A stretch of 64,000 nucleotides of DNA from Diphasiastrum complanatum (taxonomy: Eukaryota; Streptophyta; Lycopodiopsida; Lycopodiales; Lycopodiaceae), in contig CM055095.1 of the NCBI GenBank assembly GCA_029204225.1, positions 51,282,841 to 51,346,840 on the forward strand. Reading direction: 5' to 3'. Position numbers and translations under genes: made by a program. Shown in pieces: positions 40,271-51,237 of this stretch (positions are counted from its first letter, which is position 1; every line of letters starts with the position of its first letter). Under the pieces are notes generated by a model. The model was not told where the DNA came from and did not search any database. It saw only the letters and a list, made by a program, of their open reading frames with translations.

Positions 40271-41214
40271 TGATGGGACAAGGGACTGCGAAGAACATGA
40301 ACAGAGAAGAGAGATGGAATATTGCGGAACAGCTCTCCCGTTACACTCAACTGCTAGATGCAAAAACAATCTAATAGAAAGCTTATGCTAAGTATAATCA
40401 CAACTTTAAGTGTTCTAGTTGCCCAACGGGATCTTAAAAATTAGTTCTTACTCACAAAAATGAGAGTATCGTCCACCGAAGATATTAGAAATGGTTTGTG
40501 TGTGTGTGTGGTATTACTAAAAATTAGATTCAATATGAAGTTTAGTTCTGAAATAGATTGAAATAGTAGTGTGATAGCGCAAGTTCCTCAAGCGTCAAAG
40601 ACAGCCATCGTCTGATCAGAAACTGAGGAGTCGTAGACATCTGTGTTCTGATCAGAGTGAGTGAACAAATGTTATCAAACAACAATAAAGTGCATTCAAT
40701 CACAACAAGCATTCATCTACATTATACACAAATAGAAAAGCATGCTGCTATTATATTACACTGAAGCACAATAAAATAGCAATTACAACCAAAAATGGCG
40801 GCGTAACTGAGAGGCTCAATTGTAATCTGTGCTGGGATGATCTATTTATAGATTGCATCCATTTATTAACTACATTAAATGTTTGTCATCTAATTAGGTA
40901 AGCCATTGTACTTGAAAGTATATGGCTTTTGTGACAACTATACATACTGTATACTGTCAACGAATTAGAAATGTTGATGCGGACAAGGACGTCGTAAATT
41001 CTCTCACTTCTCTTTTAGGGAAAGTGGCTTTCTCTCACTTTGCAAATTCTGGGAAGTGGCTGGGAACGTCCTTCGTTCAAAATAGACGACCTTCGTTTTT
41101 TCTCTCTCTTCAAGTTTTTTGCGAAAAAGCCGAAGGTGCCCTAAAATGGTTGAACTCTGAACCCTAAAATGGCTGTCGGGTTGTAATTCCAAGGAGACAA
41201 CTGTGAGCTCAACA
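40271..41214 (-). repeat. Right LTR (5' LTR, 944 bp)
   Basis: On the minus strand it starts TGTTGAGCTC (41214) and has TATAAATAG at 40842-40850. Its promoter-distal part matches the left copy. The outer end is set by the point where the gypsy integrase frame resumes. Confidence 0.82.
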
Positions 41215-42000
41215 CGTAGGAAATTAATCATAATACAGTTGGTGAGCCCATTTTTTCCATATGTTTGAGGGTGTAAAGTAGAAGAAAATTGTAAAGTTGT
41301 GTCCAAGCTATCAAACAAGGCTCTCCAAAAATTACTAGTAAGCTTAGTATCACAATTGAACATAATACTCTTGGTGGGTGTTCTATGCAGTAACCTGATA
41401 ATGTCCTTACTATGTAGATGTTTGGCTTTGGTTCCATTGAGAATATTTTAACAAGGAAAAAAATGTGTCTATCTACTAGACCTATCCACAATGGTCCAAA
41501 TCATCTCATTTACTACTTTGTTCTGAGGTAACCTTGAAACAAACTCAATGGCAATGTGTCCTCAAAGTAATAAATGGAGTAGTCTTTGAGACTTTCGTCC
41601 TCTTTCTCCTGTATTTTGTTGATAGATAAAACAAGCATTTACAAAATATGAGACATTTCTTCTCATATTTGGTAAAAAAAAAAGCATTTTCAAGTCATAG
41701 GAACTCTTCTATGTCTAACATAAGATGGCTTATGGCTCTCCTTCAAGATCCTATCTTGAAATCTCATAGGATTACAAGGTTTGTCTCTTGTAAATAAAAG
41801 ACCATCAGATTTTGAACTTTAGTCTTTCACTTGTTTGCTTTATTTCAAAAGTTCATTCATTACTTTAAATTCCTTGCCATTGTCACTCGTCTCTAATCGT
41901 GAGATTTTCATAAAAAGTGATAAACTACAGACCTCTTGGACAAGACATAAGCTACCTCGTTGGAGTAGTATCTTGTTCCATCACATGAATCCGTGTATTT
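41215..42000 (-). pseudogene. pol: Gypsy RNase H end and integrase (right piece of split gene)
   Basis: On the minus strand: a weak RNase H end ('NEVAYVLSKRSV') near 41950, then the integrase zinc region ('DGLLFTRDKPCNP', 'MRRNVSYFVNACFIYQQN'), the core 'MIWTIVDRSSR' with 'THFFPC', and 'FNCDTKLTSNFWRALF' (second catalytic Asp present) and 'FSSTLHPQTYGKNGLTN', where Lys-Asn replaces the usual Gln-Thr-Glu. Several stops. Continues in the piece at 37020-37263. Confidence 0.8.
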
Positions 42001-43259
42001 CACATCATTTAATAATGAAATTCATCTTTTTACGTTTTTCATTTCTATATGAGTTTTGTATTTTCAAGATATGTGTGATTGTTGTCTCTATTTCTTTGCT
42101 TGCTTGTCTATGGTTTTGAGATTTGACACATGAAATCTGATATCCATTAATCATTTTGTGCAACATGATTATTGTCTCATTGGAAAATTTCATTGTTGTT
42201 TGAGCCTTCTCTTTGTTAGTATTTTGGTTTTAAAATTTTCATACATGCTCGGGTCAATTTTTTTTAAACTATTTTAGTTCTCACTTTAGATATAATGATA
42301 TAGTCTTCTAGATTTCCTTTTTAGCTTTCATTTGCATCAATTTTCAAGCCATTTGAGTAGGCAAAGCAAGGTGATTGCAATATTGTTTTATCTTTGTTTG
42401 AAATTTTCAATTATGATTTGAATAGTTTCTTTTGGTTTGTCTGAATAAGCTTTTAGAGCCTTGTCTTAGATTTAATCTAATCCATTTGTAAATGATTTGG
42501 ATTAGTATTGAAAAAATTATAACAAATCATGTTTTCTAGTTTTCTTTTTGCTTGTTTCTTTTTTAATCTATAATGTTATATCTTTGACCTACCAAATCAC
42601 ATCCAATCATCGATATGATCTTGTAGGATGATGAAACTTGCTTTTACTTTTTTAGAGGTAATGAGTTTTTTTAATTTACATTAGTATCAAAGGGAGTTAT
42701 GATCAATTTAGAGAAACTAAATCAAAATTGACAAAAATATGATTTTTTTTTTTTGTTGAGAAAAACACTTCAGACTTCATCTTCTAAAATTGAAATTCTT
42801 TACAAAAAAAAAATTGAGCCTATCAATTTGAAATAAAAAACAAAAAAGTTTGCACATCCTAGTAACACTCTTCAAGTGTTTCTTAACGTGGTGAGATTTG
42901 TGTATTGACATTTTGACCTAAAAAAGAGAAACATTTTTTGGTATTTTTTAAATTGTCTATTTTTAAGCCAAAATTCTGATTTTTTTTTATAATTTAATCT
43001 CTAAATTATACTCAATTTTTTTTAAATGCATATTTTTAATAGATCAATATAAGTTTTATTTTACAAATTTCATAAAAGCATCATAATAAAAAATGAACAA
43101 CATTTCAAGACAACAAGTGATTTTTGAAAATCCAAATCTCATAAATATATGAAAGAGCTAAAATTATGTTTACATATTATCTGTACATTTAAAAAAAAAA
43201 ATTCACTATTGTCTCTCAATTTAAAAATCGACATATTCTGAACAGTCTCATTTTGAACT
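42001..43259. other. AT-rich gene-free stretch
   Basis: Strongly AT-rich with T and A runs. No supported feature on either strand. Confidence 0.5.
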
Positions 43260-43840
43260 AATGAAGTTGAGGACTCATCTTCTTCATCAAAGTCGACTGA
43301 CATATCTTCTTTGAAATCAACGTGTAATGTTGACAAGAAATCTTGTAAGTCAATTTTTTATTGTTGTTGACGAACTGAAGACGATGCTTGTCTCATTAAT
43401 CCAAGTTATTCTTTCAAAATGGCTAAAGTTGATTTTTGTAAATGATTAGTCATTGTTAGCTAAAAATTAAAAGTCAAAACATCTACATCCTCTAGATTCA
43501 AATCATTAACCCTTGGCTGATTTTTTGGCAATCGTTTTCTCGTCTTTTGGACCAACATTTCAAATTCGTACCTTCTCAAGAAAACATTTGATGAAGTGGT
43601 ACACAACCAATAGACACCTAATGCTTTCGTCTGATTACTATTGTAATTGAACTCAAGCATTTGTTGAAGTGGAGTTACAACCAATGGACGTGTAATACTT
43701 TAGTTTGATTAATATTTTGATTGAACTCAAGCACTTTGGCAATCCAAAATGGATGTTCTTCTTTATTTTTTGAAGCTCATAATGCAACAAGACTTCCAAT
43801 TTGAATTTCATTCAGATATTTGCACCAGTTCATTTTTTTT
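43260..43840 (-). pseudogene. Unrecognised degenerate coding remnant
   Basis: On the minus strand, frames with normal protein composition appear across stops: 'NWCKYLNEIQIGSLVAL', 'EEHPFWIAKVLEFNQN', 'LGVYWLCTTSSNVFLRRYEF' and an acidic 'DMSVDFDEEDESS'. They look like a decayed host or DNA-transposon-associated gene, but I cannot name the family. The stretch includes a tandem duplication of about 70 bp (43611-43750). Confidence 0.35.
43611..43750 (+). repeat. Tandem duplication, 2 x about 70 bp
   Basis: 'ACCAATAGACACCTAATGCTTT' (43611 on) and 'ACCAATGGACGTGTAATACTTT' (43680 on) begin two similar units, both reaching GATTGAACTCAAGCA or AATTGAACTCAAGCA. Confidence 0.75.
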
Positions 43841-43862
43841 AGCTTTTACAGTTTGTCGATTC

Positions 43863-43956
43863 TTTCTTGAACCCACATATCACCTTTTTTGATCTCACAT
43901 ATCACCTTTCTTGAACCCACATATCATCTTTCTTGAGTCCACATATCACCTTTTTT
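43863..43956 (+). repeat. Short tandem repeat, about four 22-27 bp units
   Basis: 'CTTGAACCCACATATCACCTTT' and close variants occur four times in a row. Confidence 0.85.
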
Positions 43957-44023
43957 CAATCTACAAAGAATTATTTCTAACACACTCCACATTAGTTATA
44001 ACACAATCCACATTAGTTGTGAA

Positions 44024-44300
44024 TTATCAAATTGTTCTTATGTTTTAATTTTTGATTTTATTTTTTAATTTTTAACTTAATATTTAATATAAATATTTTA
44101 AGTTTCTATTTTTTTGTTTTCTAATTCTTTTTTAATTTTTTAATATTTTAATGTTTTTTTTTAATTTTTTAATTTCTTAATTTATTTTAAAATTTTTAAT
44201 TTTATAATATAATAATTATAATTTTTATAAGTTTTTGATTTTTTAAACTTTTAATTTTTTGGTGTTTTGATTTTTAAATTTATTATGTTCGTCATTTCCA
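44024..44300. other. Very AT-rich low-complexity stretch
   Basis: Almost only A and T, with TTTTAATTTTTTAA-type motifs. Nothing else seen. Confidence 0.7.
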
Positions 44301-44557
44301 TATTCAGCATGAAAATGTTTAACATATGATAACTTTGTCGACAAAGTTGTCAACAAAGCGTAGGACTTAACGAAGGCCCATTTTGGACTCAAAATAGGTC
44401 TTCGTTATTTTTGTCGACAAAGTAAGTCAATCTTCCATAATGTGGTTTCTAAACAAACAACAAATTGGCAAATCTCTACAATTTTGTGTCAAACCAACCA
44501 ACAACCCCATAAAAGTCACAATACTTAGGCCCATCTTAGGGCAAAACTTTAAAAATG

Positions 44558-44648
44558 CTTCTTGGTTTCCAAGGGGAGGCTCGAACCTGGGACCAAAGAA
44601 ACTTTGGATGCCAAGCCAACCAACTGAGCCAACCCCGTTGAGTAAAAA
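44558..44648 (-). mobile_element. tRNA-derived retroposon (SINE-like), about 91 bp
   Basis: On the minus strand it has a pol III box A (TGGCTCAGTTGG, 44620-44631) and box B (GGTTCGAGCC, 44578-44587) in the right order and spacing for a tRNA-type promoter. The unit is flanked by the perfect 15-bp direct repeat AAAACTTTAAAAATG (44543-44557 and 44649-44663), a retroposition-type target duplication. The A run at 44644-44652 is on the side opposite to where a minus-strand SINE tail should be. It is not an intact tRNA gene: no full cloverleaf is evident. Confidence 0.7.
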
Positions 44649-44663
44649 AAAACTTTAAAAATG

Positions 44664-45050
44664 ACCTAAACGGAGCCCAAGCCTAGTCATGCATATCCTT
44701 GTTGGAACAAGCTCGTTGAGTAGAGCTTCACAATTTGACCTAATTTATGTTTGAAACCATACATAATAGTCTTTACATAATGTAATTCCGCCCTTGAAGG
44801 GGGCCTATTCAATGCTGGAAAACCTATTTTGAGTCATTCTAAAAAAAACCCTGCATTTTTTAAAGCGTTTCATTCTTTTGAAAACTATTATACAAAAAAA
44901 GATCTATACGTCTCTAAAAATAATAATATTGATTTTAGAGAAACTATGTCGGTTCCTTTCCTATGCCTATTTTCTCGAGCACTTGCACTATCCGAGGGCA
45001 AGTTTGGATCCCTTTGCTTTTCTACTTGCGTTTGTTAGAAAAATTTGTTA
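44664..45050. other. Gene-free stretch
   Basis: Only chance frames; nothing recognised. Confidence 0.5.
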
Positions 45051-45215
45051 TGCCGAGCATAGCAATTTTTTTCTTGCTATGCTCGGCACAGGAGAATCTT
45101 TTTTATTGTAAAAAATCTTTTTGTTATCTGGCTTAAAGATTTTATGTAAAGAAAAAGATTCTGCTACGTTAAGCATAACAAAAAACTTTTTGCTATGCTC
45201 AACATAGCAAAAAGT
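45051..45215. repeat. Cluster of perfect inverted repeats (hairpins)
   Basis: TGCCGAGCATAGCAA (45051-45065) is followed after an 8-nt loop by its exact reverse complement (45074-45088). A second hairpin, CTTTTTGCTATG with loop CTCAA and arm CATAGCAAAAAG, lies at about 45186-45214 and is extended by AAGCATAAC/GTTATGCTT. The two hairpins share the GCATAGCAA core and flank an imperfect AAGATTCT/AGAATCTT inverted pair. Confidence 0.9.
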
Positions 45216-46245
45216 TATGCTTCTCTCTCTCACATGATCTTGTTGTTTGCTCTTGTTTGTGTGCTGCAACAATGGCGCCCAATGTAGAGAGAAAATCTGG
45301 AGCCTGCAGAGTACAAGTATAAGTTTCTCTACGTTTTCTTTGTTCGATTGGTTATCAATCTCATAATATTATATATCTTTGGCTCTGTTTTATCTTGCGA
45401 TTCTAATGCCGATCCAAGATGCAAGTCAAGTTGTAGATCTTCTATTAACGTATTTCCAACCACTTACTCTCTACCACTCGCTACCACTCGCTCAATAACC
45501 AAGCAAATAGTTTATCATAAGTAAAAAGTATAGCTTCTATTGTGTACAAGAACTAAATAATCATGGAAAAAGATACGCAAAAGAGCACCAGAAACACTCC
45601 AATCGATTTTGTAAGCCCGTTGAACAGTTTGTTAAAGGACTCCGCTTTAGGACACGTGCGGATGGAGATAAAAAATTGAATGGTTAAAACATTCCATCCT
45701 TTTTCAACAGTACTGCTTAGGGTTCTTGCTGAATTTGCTTTTGATATGTCACCACTGCCATTAAACAAAGCACTCAAGTTTCTATTGCATATTTATTCGA
45801 AGAAAAGTTGCGCCTTGATTACCAGCTAAAGTAGTTTGATTACATAAACGATCTCGAAGAGTGAATTCTACGTTCAATACTCCATCAGAAGGTGCATTTT
45901 CAATAGCCATGCATGAAGCCTCAAATAGGAACACAAACAATTACTGATCTCCAGTTTTCTACCGTTTGCACCAGTTCCTCAAGTTCTAGATCAAAAGCCA
46001 CTTATAAAACACTCTTCTACTAGAGGGTATCTATACTATTTTTTTTATGTACATATAATGTTGCTCTAGCTTCAAAGGAAAAATCGTACTTGGCATTTAG
46101 TCAAATTATTTCATCTCTACCTTTGGGCAAGTATGAATAAAAAGAATCTTTAGTTGTCTTCAAGGTTGAGCGTTTAAGCCTTTAGGAAAAATATTCTACA
46201 ACAATTTTTTACCAAGAAGTGTGTTATCAGTCGGTACAATTTTTT
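45216..46245. other. Gene-free stretch preceding copia copy A
   Basis: Contains a diverged copy (about 45404-45470) of the 99-bp repeat found at 46246. No gene recognised. Confidence 0.5.
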
Positions 46246-47111
46246 GCCGATCGAGGATGCAAGTCAAGCATTGATAGGCTATAGGTCTTCTACTATCATG
46301 GTTCTAGCCGCTTGGTCTTTGCCATTTTCTCTTGTGGTTCTAATGCCGATCGAGGATGCAAGTCAAGCATTGATAAGTTCTAGGTCTTCTATAATCGTTG
46401 TTCCTGCCGCTTGGTCTCTACACTTGATGATCTTCCGAAAATTAATTTTGTCTCTTTGAAACAACAACACTTTAAGTTTTGCAATTCTAGATGTGAGAAT
46501 TTCATCATTGTTTTCTTTTTGAAATATTTAAATCACAAGGTAATGAAGCCGCATCAATCAGATCTTTTATTACCATATAATTATGAATTTGATTCTAAAT
46601 CTTTCAATTTAGAATGGATATTCATCTAAAGGTGCAACTACCACTATTGTCATGATCTGCAACTTCTCAATAGAAAAGTAGCAATGGAATAGCAAAAAGC
46701 CCTTTCTCCATGTACACACATTTCTAAGGTTTGTTCTCTTAATCTTCCAAACTAAAATTTGTGCCTTCCACCATCAATTTATAGCCATAGCTTTCAAAAT
46801 TTATTGCTTCATTTATCCTACAAGGTTTGCAAAAGTCGCCCCACTTTTTTTTTTGTAACTTTTTTTTCAAAGCAACATATTGTGATACGACTATCATGCA
46901 GGATTTCAAACGACCACCTCTATCAGCTATTTCTATGTAGAATTAAAATTATGATTCTCCTAAATCCACATGCTTTATTCAATCAAAGTAGAAACTGCTC
47001 TATTAGTACATAGATCAGAATCAAACATGATTGAAGACACTAATATTAGTTTGATTTATTCGAATTTTCATCATGTTCTCTGAAGGAGAATTCCTAGTAT
47101 TTTTACTATAG
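46246..47111 (+). repeat. 5' non-coding segment of copia copy A
   Basis: Part of the long homology with 59127-59882. It begins with two copies of a 99-bp unit (GCCGATCGAGGATGCAAGTC at 46246 and 46345) and ends at the PBS. It occupies the place of a 5' LTR but does not match the putative 3' LTR at 50839, so its nature is open. Confidence 0.6.
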
Positions 47112-47123
47112 TGGTATCAGAGC
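47112..47123 (+). other. Primer-binding site, copia copy A
   Basis: TGGTATCAGAGC, perfect match to the copia PBS. Confidence 0.9.
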
Positions 47124-47204
47124 TGACACATCCATCAACAGTCGTATCTAGAGCTTATTCGGAAGATTAGAAGACGTCTTCGATCAGCAGCATTCAGTCT
47201 AAGA

Positions 47205-47899
47205 TCAGTACGATCTTGGATATAGAAGGCTCAAATTATTTAGTCTAGAAGCTAAAGACTTCACTCATACTGAAGGGCGAAGGTCTTTGGCAATGAGTAG
47301 ATTCAACAAAAGAGAAGCCAATTACTCTTGGCAAAGAACTTCGTGAATGGAGGGAGAAAAATGACAAAGCTATATCAATTATTGTGTCTTCAGTGAATGA
47401 CAGCATAATGCTAGATCTTTCATCGACTTCGAATGCGAAAGAATTGTGGGAAGAACTGCAAACCAAGAATGAGACTCGATCATGAAATCAAATCATGTCC
47501 TTGGAGGACCAATTAACTTACCTACAATGGGATGATAAAGATCTAACCACTTTCATACAAAAGGTAAAGGACCTATTTATTTCTTTGCAAAATTTTGACA
47601 CCGAAAACGCAATCTCAAAGGAAAAACAACTTAGCTATTTTCTTCGAGCCCTACCCAGGTCATTCCACACAACTCAAACTTTATTGGCGAAAGATTTGTC
47701 TATGACACTTCAAAAGGCTATAGATGGAGTCATAGATGAAGTAGAAGCTCGCGAACGCTATGACGATAATGGTGATTCGGAAAAAGCTCTATCTACTCAA
47801 AAGAATCAATCTTCGAAAAAGTTTAAGTCTAAGAGGGCGTCGTCTAAGAAGAATAAAAATTGTTCAGACAAATCCAAGACAACAAATGATCGACAATAA
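47205..47899 (+). pseudogene. gag: Copia gag, copy A
   Basis: The N-terminal half reads, with stops at Trp-like positions, 'GSNYLV*KLKTSLILKGEG' and 'AKELWEELQTKNE'. After a stop at about 47484 an open 134-codon piece (47495-47899) gives 'TFIQKVKDLFISLQNF', 'LSYFLRALPRSFHTT' and a Lys/Ser-rich tail. This is a UBN2-type gag. The following zinc knuckle is cut by a stop ('CNRCKR*GHTEDKC', about 47920-47960) and the second knuckle present in copy B has been deleted. Confidence 0.85.
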
Positions 47900-48149
47900 G
47901 AAAACCAATAGAAAGATTTGCAACAGATGCAAAAGATAAGGTCATACAGAAGACAAGTGTTGGTTATTAATAAAATACCAGGAACAAGAAGCAGCAGAAT
48001 CGAAGCGAACCTTCATATTCAAATTTTGTTGAAGACAAAGCAGAATGCTCCAGAGCAACAGAAGAGAAGACGACAATAAACTCAGCAGCATATGTTTGTG
48101 CTGATCTATGTTGTTCATCGAATTTGAAAATTTGAGAAGTAGCACTTGA

Positions 48150-49140
48150 TTCGAGAGCCACCTCACATTTTGTTTCCTTGAAACAAATTTTATCTGACTA
48201 TAAGAAGACAAATTCTTCGAGATTCGTTATACTTGGATATGGTTCTAAGCATAAAATTGATGGAACTGGTGTACTGTGGTTAGACATGAATCAGGGTGAA
48301 AAGAAACTAGTAGAAGTTCTCTATGTTCCTACTCTCAATAAAGATCTTCTATTCGTAGCAAAGATAATCGACACAGAAATGTCAGTAACCTTCACAAGGG
48401 ACTAGATTTGTAAATTGTTTGATGAAGATTCTGATAATCTAGTTACTAAAGGTAACAAAAATGGTAATTTGTATCACTTGGGCATTCAAACTCGAGTCGA
48501 GCAAGCAAATCAAACTCAAGAATTGACATATATTCTATGGCACAAGAGGTTATGTCACATGAACATGGAAGCCTTGTACCAAGCCAACAAGAGTCAAAGA
48601 ATTAAAAGAGTCGAAATCAAGAGTCGAGATATCCAAACTACCTGCCAATCTTGTCTTAAAGGCAAAATGACTCGAACACCTTTCAGTAAAGATGCTTATA
48701 AAGCAACCAAGGTATTGGAAATTGTACATTCAAATATATGTGGACCATTCAAAGTATTGTCTTTAGGTGATGCAAAATACTTCATAACGTTTATTGATGA
48801 CTTCATCAAGTTCATAGTAGTACACTTTATTCGTACAAAATCAGAAGCTTTCGAGAAATTTGTTCAGTATACGAATTGGGCTGAGAAGCAGACATGTAAC
48901 AAGTTGAAGCAAATTTGCACAGATCGTGGAGGTGAGTACATTTCCAACCAGTTCATAACTTTCTGTACTGATCGAGGTATTATGCATACGATCATACACA
49001 CCTCAGCACAATGAAATTGCGAAAGAAAAAAATTGTACAATAATGGAAGCTACCAAGTGTATGATGGCTCATGCAAAAGCACCGAAGCAATTATGGACGG
49101 AAGCAGTGGCTACGTCGAACAATCTTTAGAATCAAATTCT
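48150..49140 (+). pseudogene. pol: Copia protease and integrase, copy A, catalytic sites damaged
   Basis: Protease motif 'VALDSRATSHFVS' has Arg for Gly in D-S-G. Pre-integrase 'ILWHKRLCHMNMEALYQ' and 'CQSCLKGKMTRTPF' is clear. In the core, 'VLEIVHSNICGPFKV' has Asn for the first catalytic Asp, while 'QICTDRGGEYIS' keeps the second. Stops at 48403 and after 'HTSAQ' (about 49012) and frameshifts follow. Not functional. Confidence 0.88.
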
Positions 49141-49176
49141 AAAATCTAGAATATCGAATAAAACCCCTCACAAAAT

Positions 49177-50558
49177 ATGGTGAAAGTTGAAGCTAAATCT
49201 GGCTCATATTTGGATATTCGGATGTGTTGTTTATATCCACATACCAGACAAAAGAAACTCGATCAAAAGACAGAACAAGGATTTTTGGTAGGATTCAAAT
49301 TACATTCTTCATATTATCAAGTCTACATACCCAAAACTGAGAGAATAAAAGTTGTTCAAGATGTTAAATTCGATGAGTCGAAGTACATAGCAGACAGTGA
49401 TTTAATCGGCTATGAAATTCTTAAAACTTATTATGAATTTCCAACAATAGATGTAAAGCAAATAGATGATGAACAAGAATTACCATCTGGACATAGTAGT
49501 GATTCAGAGGGAGTTCAAATTCGAGTACCTGAAAGACTTGAATCACCAGTTCAAATTCATGCAGAACAGGTCGAACCCAAAAACGCAGAATTGAATTCGA
49601 GACCTATACAAATTGTGAGAAGATCTGATAGACAAAGAAAACCACCAGTAAGGTTTGGTCAGGATGTTTCAACAAACATAGCCATCGAATTGTGTGGCTT
49701 CACGAACGAACCTCAAACATTCGAGAAAGCTGTTGATGGACCAAATAAAGATCATTGGATTCAAGCAGTGGAGGACAAAATGTCATCAATGCATGAGAAC
49801 AATGTATGGACACTTGCACTTATACCTAATGGAAGAAGAACAGTCAAATGCAAGTGGATCTACAAGATCAAAACAGGTCCTGATGGAGATAGTATCAGAT
49901 ACAAAGCAAGGTTAGTTGCGAAAGGTTTTTCACAAAAATATGGGATCGACTACACTGATAATTTCTCACCAGTAGTCAAACACACATCAATTCGCTTGTT
50001 ATTTGCTTATGTAGTGGCTCATGATCTCAAAATCCATATTGTGGATGAGAAAGCTGCTTTCTTGCATGCAGAATTAGAAGAAGATTTATTCATGGATCAA
50101 CCACTTGGTTTTATAAGCCAAGAATATCCAGATTCGGATGTTACATGAATAAAAGTATCTATGGTTTGAAACAAATAGCTAGACAATGGTATAGAACCAA
50201 AGATGAAGCACTATGTTCTTTAGGATTCGAACCTTTATTCGTCGAGTCGAATGTCTATATCAAACATGTCAAAGGTAAAATTATCATTCTAGCTGTTTAT
50301 GTTGACGACACTCTTATCTTCTCAAGAAAAGATAAATTGATTTCAGATGTCAAAAGAGACATTTCTGGAATATTCGAGATCGCTAATCTAGGAGAAACAA
50401 AAACCTATCTAGGCTTACAGATCAAAAGAGACTTTGAAGGTGGCTTGTATCTTCATCAACAAAGGTATACTCAGAAAATCATCAAAGATTTCAACATGTT
50501 CGAATGCAAATGTGTGCATACTCTTATGATATTGTTGGATTATTCTCCTTATTACTAA
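49177..50558 (+). pseudogene. pol: Copia integrase tail and reverse transcriptase, copy A, no RNase H
   Basis: Integrase tail 'QGFLVGFKLHSSYYQVYIP' leads to a linker and the RVT_2 domain: 'WTLALIPNGRRTVKCKWIYK', '[19 protein letters not shown]', 'DEKAAFLHAELEEDLFM'. A one-base shift at 50145 opens the second part: 'SIYGLKQIARQWYRTKD', 'ILAVYVDDTLIFS' (YVDD intact) and 'LGLQIKRDFEGGLYLHQQRY'. The frame ends 'LMILLDYSPYY' at 50558, just where RNase H should begin. Confidence 0.9.
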
Positions 50559-50828
50559 TCAACTAATCGGTTTTAATCTTCATCCATTGTTTATCTAATT
50601 CTGCGGATTTTCCCATGTTTTTATACAATCTGCAGTTTTACAAGTGTTTTTACACAGTCTGCAAAAATACACGGAGTTGACAACAATGTCGTCTTTTTTG
50701 CCTGTCGAGAATCTCGTGGAAAAATGAAGTGTCGCCTTTTTCACATTTTTCGCCTGTCAGGAATCTCGTGTAAAATCACAGTGTCGCATTTTTTGCTTTT
50801 TCCAAGAGTTAATCCAACTGCCCACTTT

Positions 50829-50838
50829 GAGAGGGAGA
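50829..50838 (+). other. Polypurine tract
   Basis: GAGAGGGAGA (with a preceding TT) directly before TGTAGAACACC, as expected at the border of a 3' LTR. Confidence 0.7.
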
Positions 50839-51237
50839 TGTAGAACACCTCAACAGACAAATCTTGGTTCTACAAACAAAGTGCATAGTCTAATTGACAA
50901 AGGCTGGGAAACCAAACATGAAACATTGTTATTCTTGTTTGAACTCGAACTTGAACTCTACTCGAACTCAAATATGAACTCGAAAAATAAACGAGCTCTA
51001 GAAACAAAACGTTATTTATATCAACCGTCTTAACAGTTAGATCGATTGTTACAGACCAAAAGACCTATCCTGTGACAATATAAATACATGTACACTTACT
51101 CATTGTATGCACAAGGCAACAAGAGATGTATACATAAGAATCAGAATCAAAATTATAAAAATCCAATTGATCAAAGTTTGCAACAGATGATTTTTTTTCA
51201 GTTGTTCTGATTATCTAAAATTGTCTATCACACTCAT
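50839..51237 (+). repeat. Putative copia 3' LTR (about 0.4 kb)
   Basis: Begins TGTAGAACACC after a purine tract, has a TATA-like ATATAAATA at about 51078, and runs to the border of the gypsy LTR. No matching 5' LTR was found in the window, so completeness is uncertain. Confidence 0.6.

Larger units (their letters stand above)
37264..41214 (-). mobile_element. Ty1/copia element inserted into a gypsy integrase, minus strand
   Basis: LTR copies at 37264 to about 37800 (left) and 40271-41214 (right) both begin TGATGGGG/TGATGGGA on plus. A Met-tRNA PBS complement sits just left of the right LTR. Gag, protease and integrase are recognisable between them. RT and RNase H are deleted, together with the inner end of the left LTR. 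The right end CAACA at 41214 is followed by CGTAG, and the left end is preceded by CTTGG, which fits a decayed 5-bp target duplication. Removing the element lets the flanking gypsy frame run on. Confidence 0.85.
46246..50838 (+). mobile_element. Copia element copy A (defective)
   Basis: PBS at 47112, gag (47205-47899), protease and integrase (48150 to about 49140), reverse transcriptase (49600-50558), then a non-coding 3' part and a purine tract. Related throughout to the copy at 59127-63532. RNase H is missing. Stops, frameshifts and lost catalytic residues make it inactive. Confidence 0.85.

Noticed and set aside
44558-44648. Functional tRNA gene
   Set aside because: Box A and B are present, but I find no proper acceptor or anticodon stem, and the unit is flanked by a 15-bp target duplication as for a retroposon.
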